Origin: Loxodes magnus
Taxonomy: Eukaryota > Ciliophora > Karyorelictea > Loxodida > Loxodidae
Direction of reading: 5' to 3'
Assembly (NCBI GenBank): GCA_946699065.1
Contig: CAMPDV010002016.1
Location: 27,942-91,941 of the forward strand
DNA: 64,000 nucleotides
Shown: in pieces, positions 25,531-37,079 of the stretch
Numbering within the stretch: the first letter of the stretch is position 1
How the letters are laid out: the number at the start of each line of letters is the position of its first letter
Translations under genes and position numbers: made by a program
The notes under the pieces: model-generated
Database searches by the model: none
What the model was told of the DNA's origin: nothing
The model's input: the letters and a program-made list of their open reading frames with translations, nothing else

Positions 25531-26169
25531 TCATTCTTGACTTTCTAATGAAATTATCTTCACTAAGGTCTTCTCAATTTCTTTGATTTCTTATTCTTAT
25601 TATTTCAAAAGGTACTTCACATCATTTTCTTCTGTAAATATCTCCATGCTAGTTGCAATAGAGCCTCTAGTATTTTTCTTATTCTTTACGCCAAAATTTT
25701 TTCTTGAAATTCTAAAATTTTTAGCAATTCTTGTACAAATGTCACTTACTATTACAGTAGTAGCATTTCTTCCTTACTTATCTGATTGGTTTTCGATTTA
25801 TAACCTCTTTTTATTCTAATTCCATCTAATTTGTCTAATTAGCTATGTTGTGCTAATATTCTTTTGCTTAATAAACTCCAACTCTTGTTTTTATACGATA
25901 TTTCCAAGCCTTGCTGTTTCTTATCTATGTTCAGTTTAAATGTTCGAATATGCTTGGAGTTCCCTTTCTTGATTAATAATTCTAATCTCTAAGTTATCTT
26001 ATCCAAGCGATAATAAATTTCTTAGTTCTTAATTTTCCTACTTAAGCCCTTTAATCTCTTCCTAGAGATTGGATATTTCAAATACTAACTAATAAACATT
26101 GATTTCCTTTTTAATTATCTTTGATGGAAGTTCTTTTCCTGTTATTATATTAGATTCCTTTCTTTTCAT
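25531..26169 (-). CDS. Gag/ORF1-like coiled-coil and zinc-knuckle protein, three exons
   Basis: Predicted 196-residue nucleic-acid-binding protein of Gag or LINE ORF1 type. Residues 1 to about 120 form a long coiled coil (ISNLQEEIKGLKQENQELRN) with TAA/TAG as Gln at many heptad sites. A 23-nt GT-AG intron (25,782-25,804) joins it to a canonical CCHC knuckle, CYYCNSKWHLYKNC (25,765-25,724, spacing C-x2-C-x4-H-x4-C, Trp by TGA). A 25-nt intron (25,665-25,689, GTAAAG donor) leads to a second helical segment (ENDVKYLLKQQEQEIKEIEK). It ends in tandem TGA-TGA at 25,533-25,528. The span minus both introns is exactly 197 codons. An upstream stretch from the ATG at 26,327 (MDSQNLVPGFFFSKEEKKAL) is protein-like in another frame and may be an earlier exon or a frame-broken N-terminus. 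A decayed relative lies at 36 kb. Confidence 0.68.
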
Positions 26170-28180
26170 TACTTTAGGAGGTGTTTATTATAGTTATTAG
26201 GTTTTTATTAGTTTTGTAAGTGGGGAGAAGAAGACTCTTGCTAATTTTTTTATGGCTGCTTTTTCTCCAGAGCTTTTTTCTCTTCTTTGCTGAAGAAAAA
26301 GCCGGGAACAAGATTTTAAGAATCCATTTTTTTTAATTACTATTATTTAATAATAAATAAAAAAGATATTAAGTTTGAAGATAAATTAAACTTCTCAATA
26401 AATCTGTTAAAGCAATGCCATATTTCTTATTTCTAGATTAATTTACCAAATAATAAATCTATTTGTAGTTTAATTTGAGCATCAATTTTTGCATCTATGG
26501 CTTTTGGATTACAATATTTTGATATTAACTGTAATATTTTTGCTCTCAAATTCTTGCACATCTTCAATTGATCTCTTATAAAATTAATTTTTTTGTCTTA
26601 TAAATTTGTTTGTTAGAATTTTTTTAATTATAATTCCTCTTATTTCTGTTTATCTTATAAAAGGATTGATTTTAAGAGTTAATTTTTTATCTTTAAATAA
26701 TCTAACAATTTTTCAGACATTATGAAAACATTAATTACAATCTTTAATCATAAATAAAATAGATCAATGAACAAAAAATAATAACTATTTTTAATTAGAA
26801 AATGAATATTAAAACATTTTAATTTAATTTCTTGATAAGATCTTTTAAATTTAAATTAGTTGCTTTTTTTTATTTATTTTAAATAAAGCACTTTAAATAT
26901 TATTATATTTATGAATATTTAGTATTTTAAATTAAAAATTACTATATTGTATATTAAACCAAACATTTATTAAAGGAATCCTTAAATTATAAATTATAAT
27001 TTAGTTGTCTAATCATTTAGAATCAAACTAGCTCATTATTAAGGTTCTTTATGAAATTGTGTACCATTACCATTATCGGCTTAGTAGAAACTTTGCTTTT
27101 TATTATGCTATATATGTTTCTTTTTATATTGTACGAAATATTTCCCATTTTTTATAGATATAATTATAATAGTTATTAACTTACACTTTGTATATTATTT
27201 TAATTATACAAAAGATTAAAGCTTTTAACCTTTTTTGATATAACCAAAACTATATTGATTTCTTAATTATTTACACTTTCATTTTGCTAATTCTTATTAT
27301 TTAATATTAGAATATAATTTTATTCTTATTTTAGATGGAATATAAGATAATTTACAAGAAAGTGAAGATTTTTATAATTTTCCATATATTCAAATTATTT
27401 ATATAGTTTACTAGCAAATGTTTTTATATGATAAATAATCAATCTATTTTTTAAAAAAGCTTTCAACTTTAATAAAATAGCTTCATTAGAAATTCAAATT
27501 TTAAGATTAATAAATAAAATCGATTTTCTATATACATAGTAGATATATTCAAGTTGCTTAAAATCAGAAAGTTTATCTTTAAAGCTTTTCTTTTAATATT
27601 ACAGAATGTGAAAAATTTTAAAGAGAAAAAATACTTAATATAGCAATTTTTCTTAAAAACTTGTTTTCCTCTTCTAAATTAACATCTTTTCGCAAACTAA
27701 AAACAGATAGTTAGTCGTAGTAAGCTCTTTTCAAAACTCTTTTACTAATCTTAAATTTTTAATATTTTTATAATTATTATAATAAAGCAGAATATTTTTA
27801 AACTTGATTAATAAATTTTTGTTTCTATATTTTATATAGTTAGGTTAGATACATTATTTAGATCCTTGTTTAATTACTTTTTTTAGATTCTTTGTAAATT
27901 GGCCTAAAATTTATTATTACAGATGCATTATACCTTATTTTTTCTACTTGATTGATCATATTTTTATAAAGAGATTTTTTAGCTCTTTTTAGATTAGTTA
28001 TTTTTAAAATTCGCAATATCTATTAAAAAGGTAGTTTTAAGCCCTCTTATAGAAAAAATTTTTTAACTAATTTATTTCTTCCTAAAATTGTAATTTATTT
28101 TTTTATATTTACTTCTTAAAAGTTATTTAAAAAACTTTTCAAATCTTTTAAAATTCTATCCCTTTAAGAAAAGGATTTAT

Positions 28181-30130
28181 CCATCCCGAAAATCTTTTGA
28201 AGCGAAAAAAGGATAATTTTTTCACGATTTCATGGTTATTTTATTATATCTCCTTTTTTCTTGAGATCCTTTTCATTTAAGTAAATTCTTATAATATTAA
28301 AAATTTTTAAAACAAATTTTTTCATTTACTAGAAAAGATGTTCAAAATTAAAAATTGTATTTTTTCCAAAGCATAAACAATACATGTTTTTTATAATTTC
28401 AAACATAATTAACCTTATCAAAAATATACTTTTAAATAAAAAAGAAAAAAAGTTTTGATTAAAATTTTTCAAAAAATTTTCTTAAAAACAAAAATTTTTT
28501 TTTTATTTTTACAAAAAACCATTTCAACAAAAAAAATTTCCAAATTCTATTTTAATATAAAATTTTTTTAATTCCTATTTTTTCTCAAAAATCTTTTATA
28601 TTTGGAATTTTTTCTTGAAATTTTATTCCTATTTTAAAATTTTTTATCCCGAAATAATTAAATTTATTCCGTGCCGAAAATCTTTGGTAGTGTAAAACGC
28701 TGAGCAAAAAAACAAATTTTTTATTTTCATGAAATTTAAGCTCTAAAATCGAAAGATAATGATAAATAAAAAACTTAATATCAAAAAATTTTATAATCCA
28801 ATCGGAAACGAAACATATTAAAATAAAAATAAAAATTTATTATTGAACTTAAACACAAGAATAAACAAATTTAAATAAATTTATTAACATATAACTTAAA
28901 AAATTAAATTACCATCCCAAAATTCAAAATTTTTTTAGTTTTAAGTCTATTTATAAATTAAAAACCTTTTTTACATATTAAAAAAATGTATCCCGTCCCA
29001 GAAATATTTATCAAAAAAAGTTTTCAAAAAAATTCCTTAAAAAAAATTTAAAGATTTTTTAAATTAATTTCCAAATTTAATTTCAAAAACGATTTTGGAT
29101 AATTATTTTCGAAATTATTTTAGAAACGCTTTTCTAAGAAATTTTAAAAACTTTTTTTAAAATTACTTTCAAAAATTTTATTCCTATTTAGAATTTTTTA
29201 TCCCGAAATAAAAAAATTTATTCCTATTTAGAATTTTTTATCCCGAAATAAAAAAATTTATTCCTATTTAGAATTTTTTATCCCGAAATCAAAAAATTTA
29301 TTCCTATTTAGAATTTTTTATCCCGAAATCAAAAAATTTATTCCTATTTAGAATTTTTTATCCCGAAATCAAAAAATTTATTCCTATTTAGAATTTTTTA
29401 TCCCGAAATCAAAAAATTTATTCCTATTTAGAATTTTTTATCCCGAAATCAAAAAATTTATTCCTATTTTTAAATTTTTTATCCCGAAATAATTAAATTT
29501 ATTCCGTGCCGAAAATCTTTGGTAGTGTAAAACGCTGAGCAAAAAAACAAATTTTTTATTTTCATGAAATTTAAGCTCTAAAATTGAAAGATAATAATAA
29601 TAAAAAACTTAATATCAAAAAATTTTATAATCCAATCGGAGACGAAACATATTAAAATAAAAATTTATTATTGAACTTAAACACAAGAATAAACAAATTT
29701 AAATAAATTTATTAACATATAACTTAAAAAATTAAATTACCATCCCAAAATTCAAAATTTTTTTAGTTTTAAGTCTATTTATAAATTAAAAACCTTTTTT
29801 ACATATTAAAAAAATGTATCCCGTCCCAGAAATATTTATCAAAAAAAGTTTTCAAAAAAATTCCTTAAAAAAAATTTAAAGATTTTTTAAATTAATTTCC
29901 AAATTTAATTTCAAAAACGATTTTGGATAATTATTTTCGAAATTATTTTAGAAACGCTTTTCTAAGAAATTTTAAAAACTTTTTTTAAAATTACTTTCAA
30001 AATTTTTATTCCTATTTAGAATTTTTTATCCCGAAATCAAAAAATTTATTCCTATTTAGAATTTTTTATCCCGAAATCAAAAAATTTATTCCATCCCAGA
30101 TATCTTTGGTAGTGTAAAACGCTGAGAAAA
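28181..30130. repeat. Expanded noncoding motif array 3' of WD40 copy C
   Basis: Contains four CCCGAAA/CTTTGGTAGTG-type motifs (about 28,181-28,213, 28,646-28,704, 29,481-29,540 and 30,064-30,126). A block starting at 28,646 is repeated from 29,481 (period 835 bp); it includes AACATATTAAAATAAAAA-type sequence and a GTATCCCGTCCCAGAAAT segment. The equivalent region of copy 1 has only one such block and copy 2 has about one and a half, so the array changes size between copies. Confidence 0.85.
29181..29500. repeat. 40-bp tandem repeat, about eight copies
   Basis: Perfect 40-bp period starting at 29,181. Each unit begins TTCCTATTTAGAATTTTTTA and contains TCCCGAAAT. Seven copies are nearly identical, differing mainly by A or C after CCCGAAAT; the eighth (from 29,461) is diverged. 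Two further copies lie at about 30,007-30,090, and single degenerate ones at about 56,215-56,290 and, inverted, about 42,885-42,935. There is no spacer variation, so it is not a CRISPR array. Confidence 0.95.
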
Positions 30131-30809
30131 AAACAAATTTTTTATTTTCAAGAAATTTAAACTCTAAAATTGAAAAATAATGATAAATAAAAAACTTAAT
30201 TTCAGAAAATTTTATAATCCAATCGGAAACGAAACATATTAAACTTAAATATTAAAATTTTATAATATCAATAAATAATTAATAATAAATAATAATTAAT
30301 AATAATTAATAAATAATAATAATCAATCATAAAAAATAAATAATAAAAAAACAAAATTTAATTTAAAATAAATACTTAATTAAATTTTTTAATTAATAAT
30401 CAAAATTATAAACTTACTTTAACCTTATAAATAATATTTTAACCACTTCACAAAAAAAATGAAAATTTATACTCAACTTGAAATTTTTACTAAATCTAAA
30501 AATATATCCATAAAATTTATAGCATAAATTTAAACTTAAACTTATTTCTTTCTTTCATTTAACAAAATTATATTTTAAATATTTTTAAACATTACCACTT
30601 TAAATCAACATACCTCACTAATTTCTATAACCTATCACTCAACCTTTTTTTTAAACTAATAATATTTAAGAATATAACAAATTTTTAATTAATAATTAAA
30701 AAACTTCATATAACTAAAAACATTATTAACATTAAACATTCATTTAAATACATTACCAATATCTTATATCTTTAATCGTAAAATTTAATTAAGTCAAATC
30801 ATAAGTTAC

Positions 30810-31767
30810 TCAACTCGAAACTCTCCACTTTCTCACAGTATTGTCCCATCCTCCCGATACCAACCATCTATTGTCAACACTCAATGCTATAGACCATATT
30901 GATCCTGTATGCCCTTATAAAGTCTATATACACTCACCCTTATCAAAGTTCCAAATCTTGATTGTTCCTTAATAAGAACCAGAAAAGATAACACTTGAAT
31001 CAACACTTAACTGAATACTTGAAACGACATTTGCATGACCTTGAAGAGTACGAATACACTAACCAGAAGAGAAGTCCCATATCTTAATAGTCCTGTCACC
31101 AGAACCTGATATTATATACCTATTATCCTTAGACACTTTTACCGATAAAACTCAGCCTGAATGCCCAGTAAGATTTCGCAAAAGCTGACCAGTCTAGAAA
31201 TCCCAAATCTTTATAGTTTTATCCCAAGATCCCGATATAATATATCTAGAGTCATAGGAGATTACTACCGATCTAACGAAGGAAGTATGTCCCGTTAAAG
31301 TTCTTATGAGAGAACCAGTCTATAAGTTTCAGATCTTTATGGTTTAGTTAGAAAATCCCGACACAATATAGCTAGAGTCAGGGGAGATTACTACCGAGTC
31401 AACATAATCAGTATGTCCTGTTATAGTTCTTTGGAGAGTACCTGTCTGGAAATTCCAGATCTTTATCGAATTTTCAGGTTATCCTGAACCTGATACAATT
31501 CAATTCAGGTCACTTGATATGGCTGCCGATAAAACATCTGAAGTGCTATTAATGACTTAGTCTAAAAAATATTAAAGAAATACCTTTACTTTGGTCATAA
31601 CTGATCTTGTTTATTAACTTTTAGTAGCATAAGTTAGGCAGAATTTCATACTTAAAATGAAGTAGAGATATTTTCCCTATAATGTGGCTTCTCGCTCTTA
31701 AGAGTTTTCTTAAAAAAATAATTTTAGCAAATTGCTTTTCTTTTTTCTCCGTTTGTTTTTTCTCCAT
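30810..31767 (-). CDS. Six-bladed WD40 protein, copy C (intact, one tiny intron)
   Basis: Predicted 311 residues, 43 fewer than copy A, which is one WD blade. The N-terminus (MEKKQTEKKEKQF) matches the other copies. Six WD repeats follow; blades GHTDYVDSVV, GHTSFVRSVV, GHSGWVLSVK, GHANVVSSIQ and GHTGSIWSIA are clear, and the first starts VINSTSDVLS. Trp by TGA occurs in DLNWIV, KIWNL and SGWV. The intron at 31,562-31,583 (22 nt; or to 31,589, 28 nt) restores frame, and 958 minus 22 is divisible by 3. It ends WRVSS then TGA, as in copy A. Internal blade loss by recombination between near-identical repeats is the likely cause of the shorter length. Six blades would give an unusual propeller unless the N-terminus or a partner completes it. 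Confidence 0.92.
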
Positions 31768-33795
31768 TTTAATTTTATAACTTAATTCAATAAATTTTTA
31801 ATTAAAATAACTCAATAAATTTCACTTACTTAATTTCAATATAATTAAACAATTAAATTATTTATTAAGCATACTTTTAAATATCTTCTAAAACATTGAT
31901 TTTTCTATTTTTGTCTTAAAACAAGACAAGATATTAAACTAATAGTACATGCTTTTAAAATTTTAATTATTTTATATCCTTTTACTTTTAAATAAAAGGA
32001 TAAACTATTATTTAAAAAGTTTTATAACGAAGAATTTATATCCTTATTATAATAACTTTAATATGCATTTATTAGTTATTACTTATTTGTGCTTTAAATC
32101 AAAGACTTTTAATAAGAAAACCTTATTTCTTTGTAAACTAATTTAAATGATAAATAAAATATTACAATTCTTTTAAATCTACTGTTATTAATTATTATTT
32201 TTCACTTACATTTAATCAAAAATTTATTTCTTTTAACTTTTTACTAATTAAAAAATGAAATAAAATAAGTTTCTTATTAATTAGTTTGAATAAATATTAA
32301 AAAACATAAAATTATTTAAAACAAAACATTTTTAGAATTTATAATATAAACTCTTTTAATTGCCCACTTTCTTACTACTATTTCATTAAAACTTTTTATT
32401 TATAAAGGTCTCTCTTATAATAATAAACTAATATAATTTATTATAATGTTGATTCTAAGCAAAATATATAAATGTAATAAATATAAGTAGTAGAAAGTAA
32501 ATATTTAAACTAGCTATAAATGGTGTATCACTAATTTTATCTTACAATTATTAAATAGTAATATTTAATTTTATTATTAAAATAAGCTTTAATATGTTTA
32601 ATTATATCTATTAAATACTTAATATTTTATCCTTTTAGCTTTATTAGTTATTAATTAATTTCTCTTTAATTTAGATATTAGATTAGTTATAATTAATACA
32701 TTTAGATAACTTTCTCTTTTATAGCAAACTAATATTATATTTATTATTTATGTTATTTTTGTAATTATCATTTCAAATTAATAATACCTAAATTATTCTA
32801 GATTATTTAAAGATAAAAACTTAATTCTATTATTATATACAAATCTAAAAAACATAGTTATCACTATTAATACTCTCTTTCTTAAAATTAGTTGTTTGAT
32901 ATTTAGAAAATTATAAGTTTTTAAGTAAGAAAGCATATTTTTACTATCTTCTATTATTATTTTCTGAATTAATAGAAAGAGTAAACTTAACATAATATGT
33001 TTCTTTGTAGTATGAGATAATATAAGTATTAGATTAGCTAGTATAAGCTATTTAAAACTAAAATTAAAGCCATAATAAATTCTAGTTGGTTTTAGTCATA
33101 AAATTTAAAAAGAATACATTCTTTAGTAGTAATAAGAAAGTATTTAAATAAACATAATGAAAGTGAGAAAAAAATTAAACCTACAAGATAAGAGTTTTAA
33201 ATCTTAAATTGAATATTATTAATTAAAAGATTCAAGAATATCATTTACGAACTAGAATGAAATAGCTGCTAAGTTACAATTTTTCTCAATAAAATAAAAT
33301 AATCAATTACAACAAAAATGCATGCTTGATATTTAAAAAATATTTAAGTTTTTAAGTAGTAATAGATTGGATATTGAGCATGGTTTAACAAGTGTTTCTA
33401 TAGATAAAATAGAGTAACAAAAGTTTTACAGAAGAATTAAATAATTATAGAATTCCAGTGTTTCTAAATGAATAAAAAAGAAGTCACTAAAATTTAATTA
33501 ATCAAAGTCTTAAATAAAAAAGTTGCTATTAAATGAGAAATGTACATATCCAAAGGGGTTGCCAAAATGTCTATTTTGAACTTATAAATCTAAGAATTGT
33601 CCTTTTGAAAAAACAAAAAAGTGTAAATCCTTCTAGAACTACAAATATTCAATGATTTTTATAAAATTTAGATTGAAATATCTATGCAATAGTTTGAGAT
33701 TTAAATTCTCAAAGTAGCATAATTGTACACACTCTTTAAGTTTTTAATTTTCTTGATTATCTTAAATCAAAAATTTTCAGTTGCGTTTATTTTTT
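31768..33795. other. Shared AT-rich spacer (copy 3)
   Basis: Homologous to 7,979-10,014 and 58,108-60,145. No gene recognised. A minus-strand standard-code ORF at 32,793-32,993 is broken by indels in the other copies. Confidence 0.45.
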
Positions 33796-33906
33796 ATTTT
33801 CTAAAGAACCTAAGTGCTTCAGAATGAGAGTGATATCATAAAAATTATTTTATTAAGCTGAAAGGCAAACATTATTTAATTTAATTTAATTTAATATTTT
33901 CTAAGG
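33796..33906. mobile_element. SINE-like short insertion with target-site duplication
   Basis: Copy 3 has about 90 bp absent from copies 1 (near 10,022-10,032) and 2 (near 60,148). It is bounded by 11-bp direct repeats with one mismatch (ATTTTCTAARG at 33,796-33,806 and 33,896-33,906). The right end is a microsatellite-like tail (TTTAA repeated about four times). The layout of target-site duplication plus short tandem tail is what target-primed retrotransposition leaves. The body is too short to assign to a family. Confidence 0.72.
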
Positions 33907-34091
33907 AATATAAAAAATTGCTGTTTTTTTCTCCAACTTTGCAATATCTTAGATTGAATTTGCTACTTCATTCACTACACTATTCAATAGGCATAAATTT
34001 AAATCCAAAAACTACAGCATTCATACTTTATTCTCTTGAAAACATTATCAGTCTAATCCTTTAAAGCTCTATATGCTTAACTTCCCTTTTC

Positions 34092-34247
34092 TTTAGATCA
34101 TATTACACTACTTTGATTTCCTTATATCTTTAAGCTAAAATAAACCTAAAATACTAACTACCATAATAATTTAGATCATATTACACTACTTTGATTTCCT
34201 TATATCTTTAAGCTAAAATAAACCTAAAATACTAACTACCATAAAAA
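34092..34247. repeat. 78-bp direct tandem duplication
   Basis: Two near-identical 78-bp copies beginning TTTAGATCATATTACACTAC at 34,092 and 34,170. The other unit copies have this sequence once (about 10,223 and 60,350), so it is a recent local duplication in copy 3. Confidence 0.9.
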
Positions 34248-34445
34248 GCATTAAAGCTAGATTTTATTTTTAAATTAGTTTAATATACTTATTAGCAAAT
34301 ATCTTGTAAATAAAAGCTTAGAATGAAATATATAGTATATTTAAAGGTTTAATGTATCTTGTTAGTTTATTAAATCTTATTTAAAAATAAACGTTTTTTG
34401 TTTTCCTTTATTTTAACTTTTATTTTATTTTATTTTTCTCTTAAA

Positions 34446-34715
34446 ATGTGAAATTTCTGTAAACCTGTTTCATATGGGAAACTAGATAAAGAGAATCGTT
34501 TTGAAATTTTAGATATGTAGCGAGGCGTCATCTCTTTTAAAAAATAGAGAAAGAAAGTAGAAATACCAGCTGGGATTTATATTTCGGTAAAAACGGAAAA
34601 GAGTTTAAGAAAATACATTTTAAAACTTGAGGTTGATATAGATATGAAAAATATCAAAGAGGTAACACAAGTATTTGCATTTAAAGAATGGATACTTTTA
34701 TCTTTATTTGATTGA
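34446..34715 (+). CDS. Small ORF, 89 residues, possibly PH-like domain
   Basis: Lies just beyond the end of duplicated unit 3 in unique DNA. The ATG at 34,446 opens MWNFCKPVSYGKLDKENRFE (second codon TGA as Trp), runs 89 codons with two TAG-Gln, and meets TGA at 34,713-34,715. The other plus frames contain many more stop-type codons. The pattern, with FEILDMQRGVISFKK early, alternating strands (IYISVKTEKSLRKYIL) and VFAFKEWILLSLF at the end, resembles a pleckstrin-homology fold with its C-terminal Trp helix; that is inference from pattern only. If this TGA is read as Trp the frame continues with Gln-rich sequence, so the C-terminus is uncertain. No copy elsewhere in the window. Confidence 0.5.
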
Positions 34716-35879
34716 AAATAGTAGGACCAGATTTTAAATATTATTATAATTAGTCGTTTTACTACTGAAGCACTGAAATCTACGTTTGTTTAGATGTAGT
34801 ATATTAAAATTTAATTATTACATAGAACAAAATGCTAGTGATATGCAATTAATATGAGTTGAACGATTGATAATCGAATTACTTTATAAAAGCATTGTAA
34901 TGATTTAAATATCAGAAATATCTGAGATATAAAAAAATCTAAAGAGAAGTTACTTTTAAATCAATGATAGATTTAAAAAATAACACCAGAGAAAACAAAG
35001 GTAAAGAAAATGTCTACTCTATGCTAGGTAAAGTTAAAAAAATAAAGAGCTGTAATAATTTAAATATCTTAGTCGTAATTTCGATCTATATAGCAGAGAT
35101 CTTAAATTATGAATATCTTGACTTTTAATTTATATAAAATAGATCTTACATATATCAGCTTATTTAAAATAGAATGCTTATTTATTTTTTGATTAAGATA
35201 CTACTTAATTCCTTAAAGCAACATAAAAATTTGTTAATAATTTTTTTCATATTTCCTTAGTTTGATTCACAGCTGTATACGATTTGAGACCTTTGAAATT
35301 ATTTAATTCTAAAAATTATTGATTCCTTCAGACAATATTTTTATTTTGACTTCTATTTTATATCAATTAGCTTTGCTTGGCTTTCTATATTACCAAACAA
35401 CGTAAGCTTACTTATTGAATATCGATCTTTTATTTTATGATTTTCGCATGATTATAAACGTTTTAAGTAAAAACTCCTCATTACTATTTCTTGTTAGTGC
35501 AAATTTTTTTAACTATGACTGAATATGAAAAGCTTTTTAGTTTAATATCTCTTTCATTTACTAAATTTCCTATTTGTTTCGGAAAATAAAAATGTTCGAA
35601 TATCTTTTTTAGTAGATTGTTAATTCACTAAATTTTTATAGCATAAATCACCCAGTTTCTTCTTATCTTTGAACTTTAGATATTGTTTAATTTAAATCTG
35701 AGAATACTTCTAGCAAATTTTAGTATTTAATTTTGAAATAATTCAAATTTTATCTTATAGAGCTGTAATTATAACTCTCTATTTCAATATAAAATGGAAC
35801 TATGAATGAAAAGAAAATTAAAGGTATAATATAAGACTTTTTGCAAAAATAAATAAAAATAAAAATGCAAAATTAAATG
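34716..35879. other. AT-rich unique spacer
   Basis: No recognisable gene. It may contain further exons of the preceding ORF (for example SRFTTEALKSTFVQM near 34,755), but nothing decisive. Confidence 0.4.
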
Positions 35880-36435
35880 TTTGGCGATCTTGGAGATATT
35901 TCAACCTTTTTCCCGCCAACTTCTAGATTGATCTAGAAGCATAAAATAAAAGTTTGAAAATCTCTAAAACTCTTCTCCTTGCCCATGTTTGTTGTCCTTG
36001 AATTCTTAAATCACCTAGATACTAGATATCATTTTTTCTTGCAAGTTTAACATATTTGCTACTATATAGTCTTTCTCTTTATAGTTTTAGTTGTTACTAT
36101 CTCTTCTTTTATTTTTCCAAATACTTCTACCAGTTTTAATATTCTTTCTTGAAATTGAGAAACTTCTAGCAGCTTTTTCACAGATATATTTGAGAATTAC
36201 AATATTAACATCTTTTTACTTGTCTTTTAGTTGAAATCTTGAGTAATTTTTGTCTTCAATTATTATTAGATTATTTCTTATTCTTTCAGTTTCATTTAAC
36301 GGAGCAATTTTATCTGATTTTCTAATATTTTTCTAACTTGTGAATCAACTCTTTCTACTTCTATTGCTAGTTTTGAGTTTAGCTGTTCTAGTCTTGCTAA
36401 ATATTTCAAAATACGTTAAGGTCTCTTTCTTATGC
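35880..36435 (-). pseudogene. Decayed Gag/ORF1-like zinc-knuckle gene
   Basis: Related to the gene at 25.5-26.2 kb. A coiled-coil-like segment (LARLEQLNSKLAIEVERV near 36,395) precedes RQVKRCQYCNSQIYLWKSC (about 36,215), where the knuckle His is replaced by Tyr. Codon-by-codon comparison with the 25.7-kb knuckle shows mostly synonymous differences in this frame (TGC/TGT, AGT/TCT Ser, TTG/CTG Leu, TAA/TAG Gln, AAA/AAG Lys), which supports the frame as once coding. After the knuckle the frame stays protein-like (NDIQYLGDLRIQGQQTWARR, then KLAGKRLKYLQDRQTF). Frames disagree upstream of the knuckle and the zinc ligand is lost, so I call it broken. The 5' end is unclear. Confidence 0.6.
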
Positions 36436-37079
36436 CTTTGATCCAATTCTGTATTTAAATTTAAATTTTTACAAAAATATGAAAATTCTATTTTTAATTT
36501 TTAAATAAATAAAGAAAAAACATACTAATTTTTCTATAATTTAAATTTTCTCAATTAATTTACCAAAGTTTGTTTAAATCTTAAATTAAAAAAATTTTGC
36601 ATCTATCGACTACATATCTTTACGTAAAAATAAAGTTTTTAGTAATTTAAAAAATTTATTTGAGATTAAATTAATTAAACGACAAAGTTAATTTATTTTT
36701 TTTAAAATTCTTTCTTTAAAAACATTAATATGAAAAAAAGTTGCCATTTATACAATAAAATAAACTTATATAATCTATGTTTATCTCATTTAATTTGGCT
36801 AATTTATCTATTTTTTTTATATAATAAAGAATTTTAATTATAGAGTGCGTAGAACCAGGTTGGTATGCAACTTTTTCAATATTAATATTAATATAAAAGT
36901 GTTCTCATTATTAATGTTATTCATTCTATTCATTCAGTAAATCACATCAGCTTTTCCAAGTGGAAAAAACGACCTATTAATAATTAAAAAAATGGAAAAT
37001 TACTAGTAAAAAATCTCTTCTAAAAAGGAATCATCTTAGTACAGTTATGCGTAATAAAAAATAATTAAAAAACTCTAAA

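Larger units (their letters stand above)
26550..34373. repeat. Large duplicated unit, copy 3 (partial)
   Basis: Matches copy 1 from about 4,325 to about 10,430 in the same orientation. It lacks the retroelement relic on its left and the coiled-coil gene on its right. It carries an expanded motif array (28.2-30.1 kb), WD40 copy C and a unique SINE-like insertion at 33.8 kb. Confidence 0.88.

Noticed and set aside
25655..25780. Alternative frame reading RIAKNFRISRKN as a helix-turn-helix
   Set aside because: Comparison with the 36.2-kb relative shows synonymous changes in the zinc-knuckle frame, not in this one.
25583..25819. Plus-strand 78-codon hydrophobic ORF
   Set aside because: Antisense to the Gag-like gene with its CCHC knuckle and tiny introns.
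29181..29500. 40-bp repeats as a CRISPR array
   Set aside because: Repeats are contiguous with no unique spacers, in a eukaryotic context.
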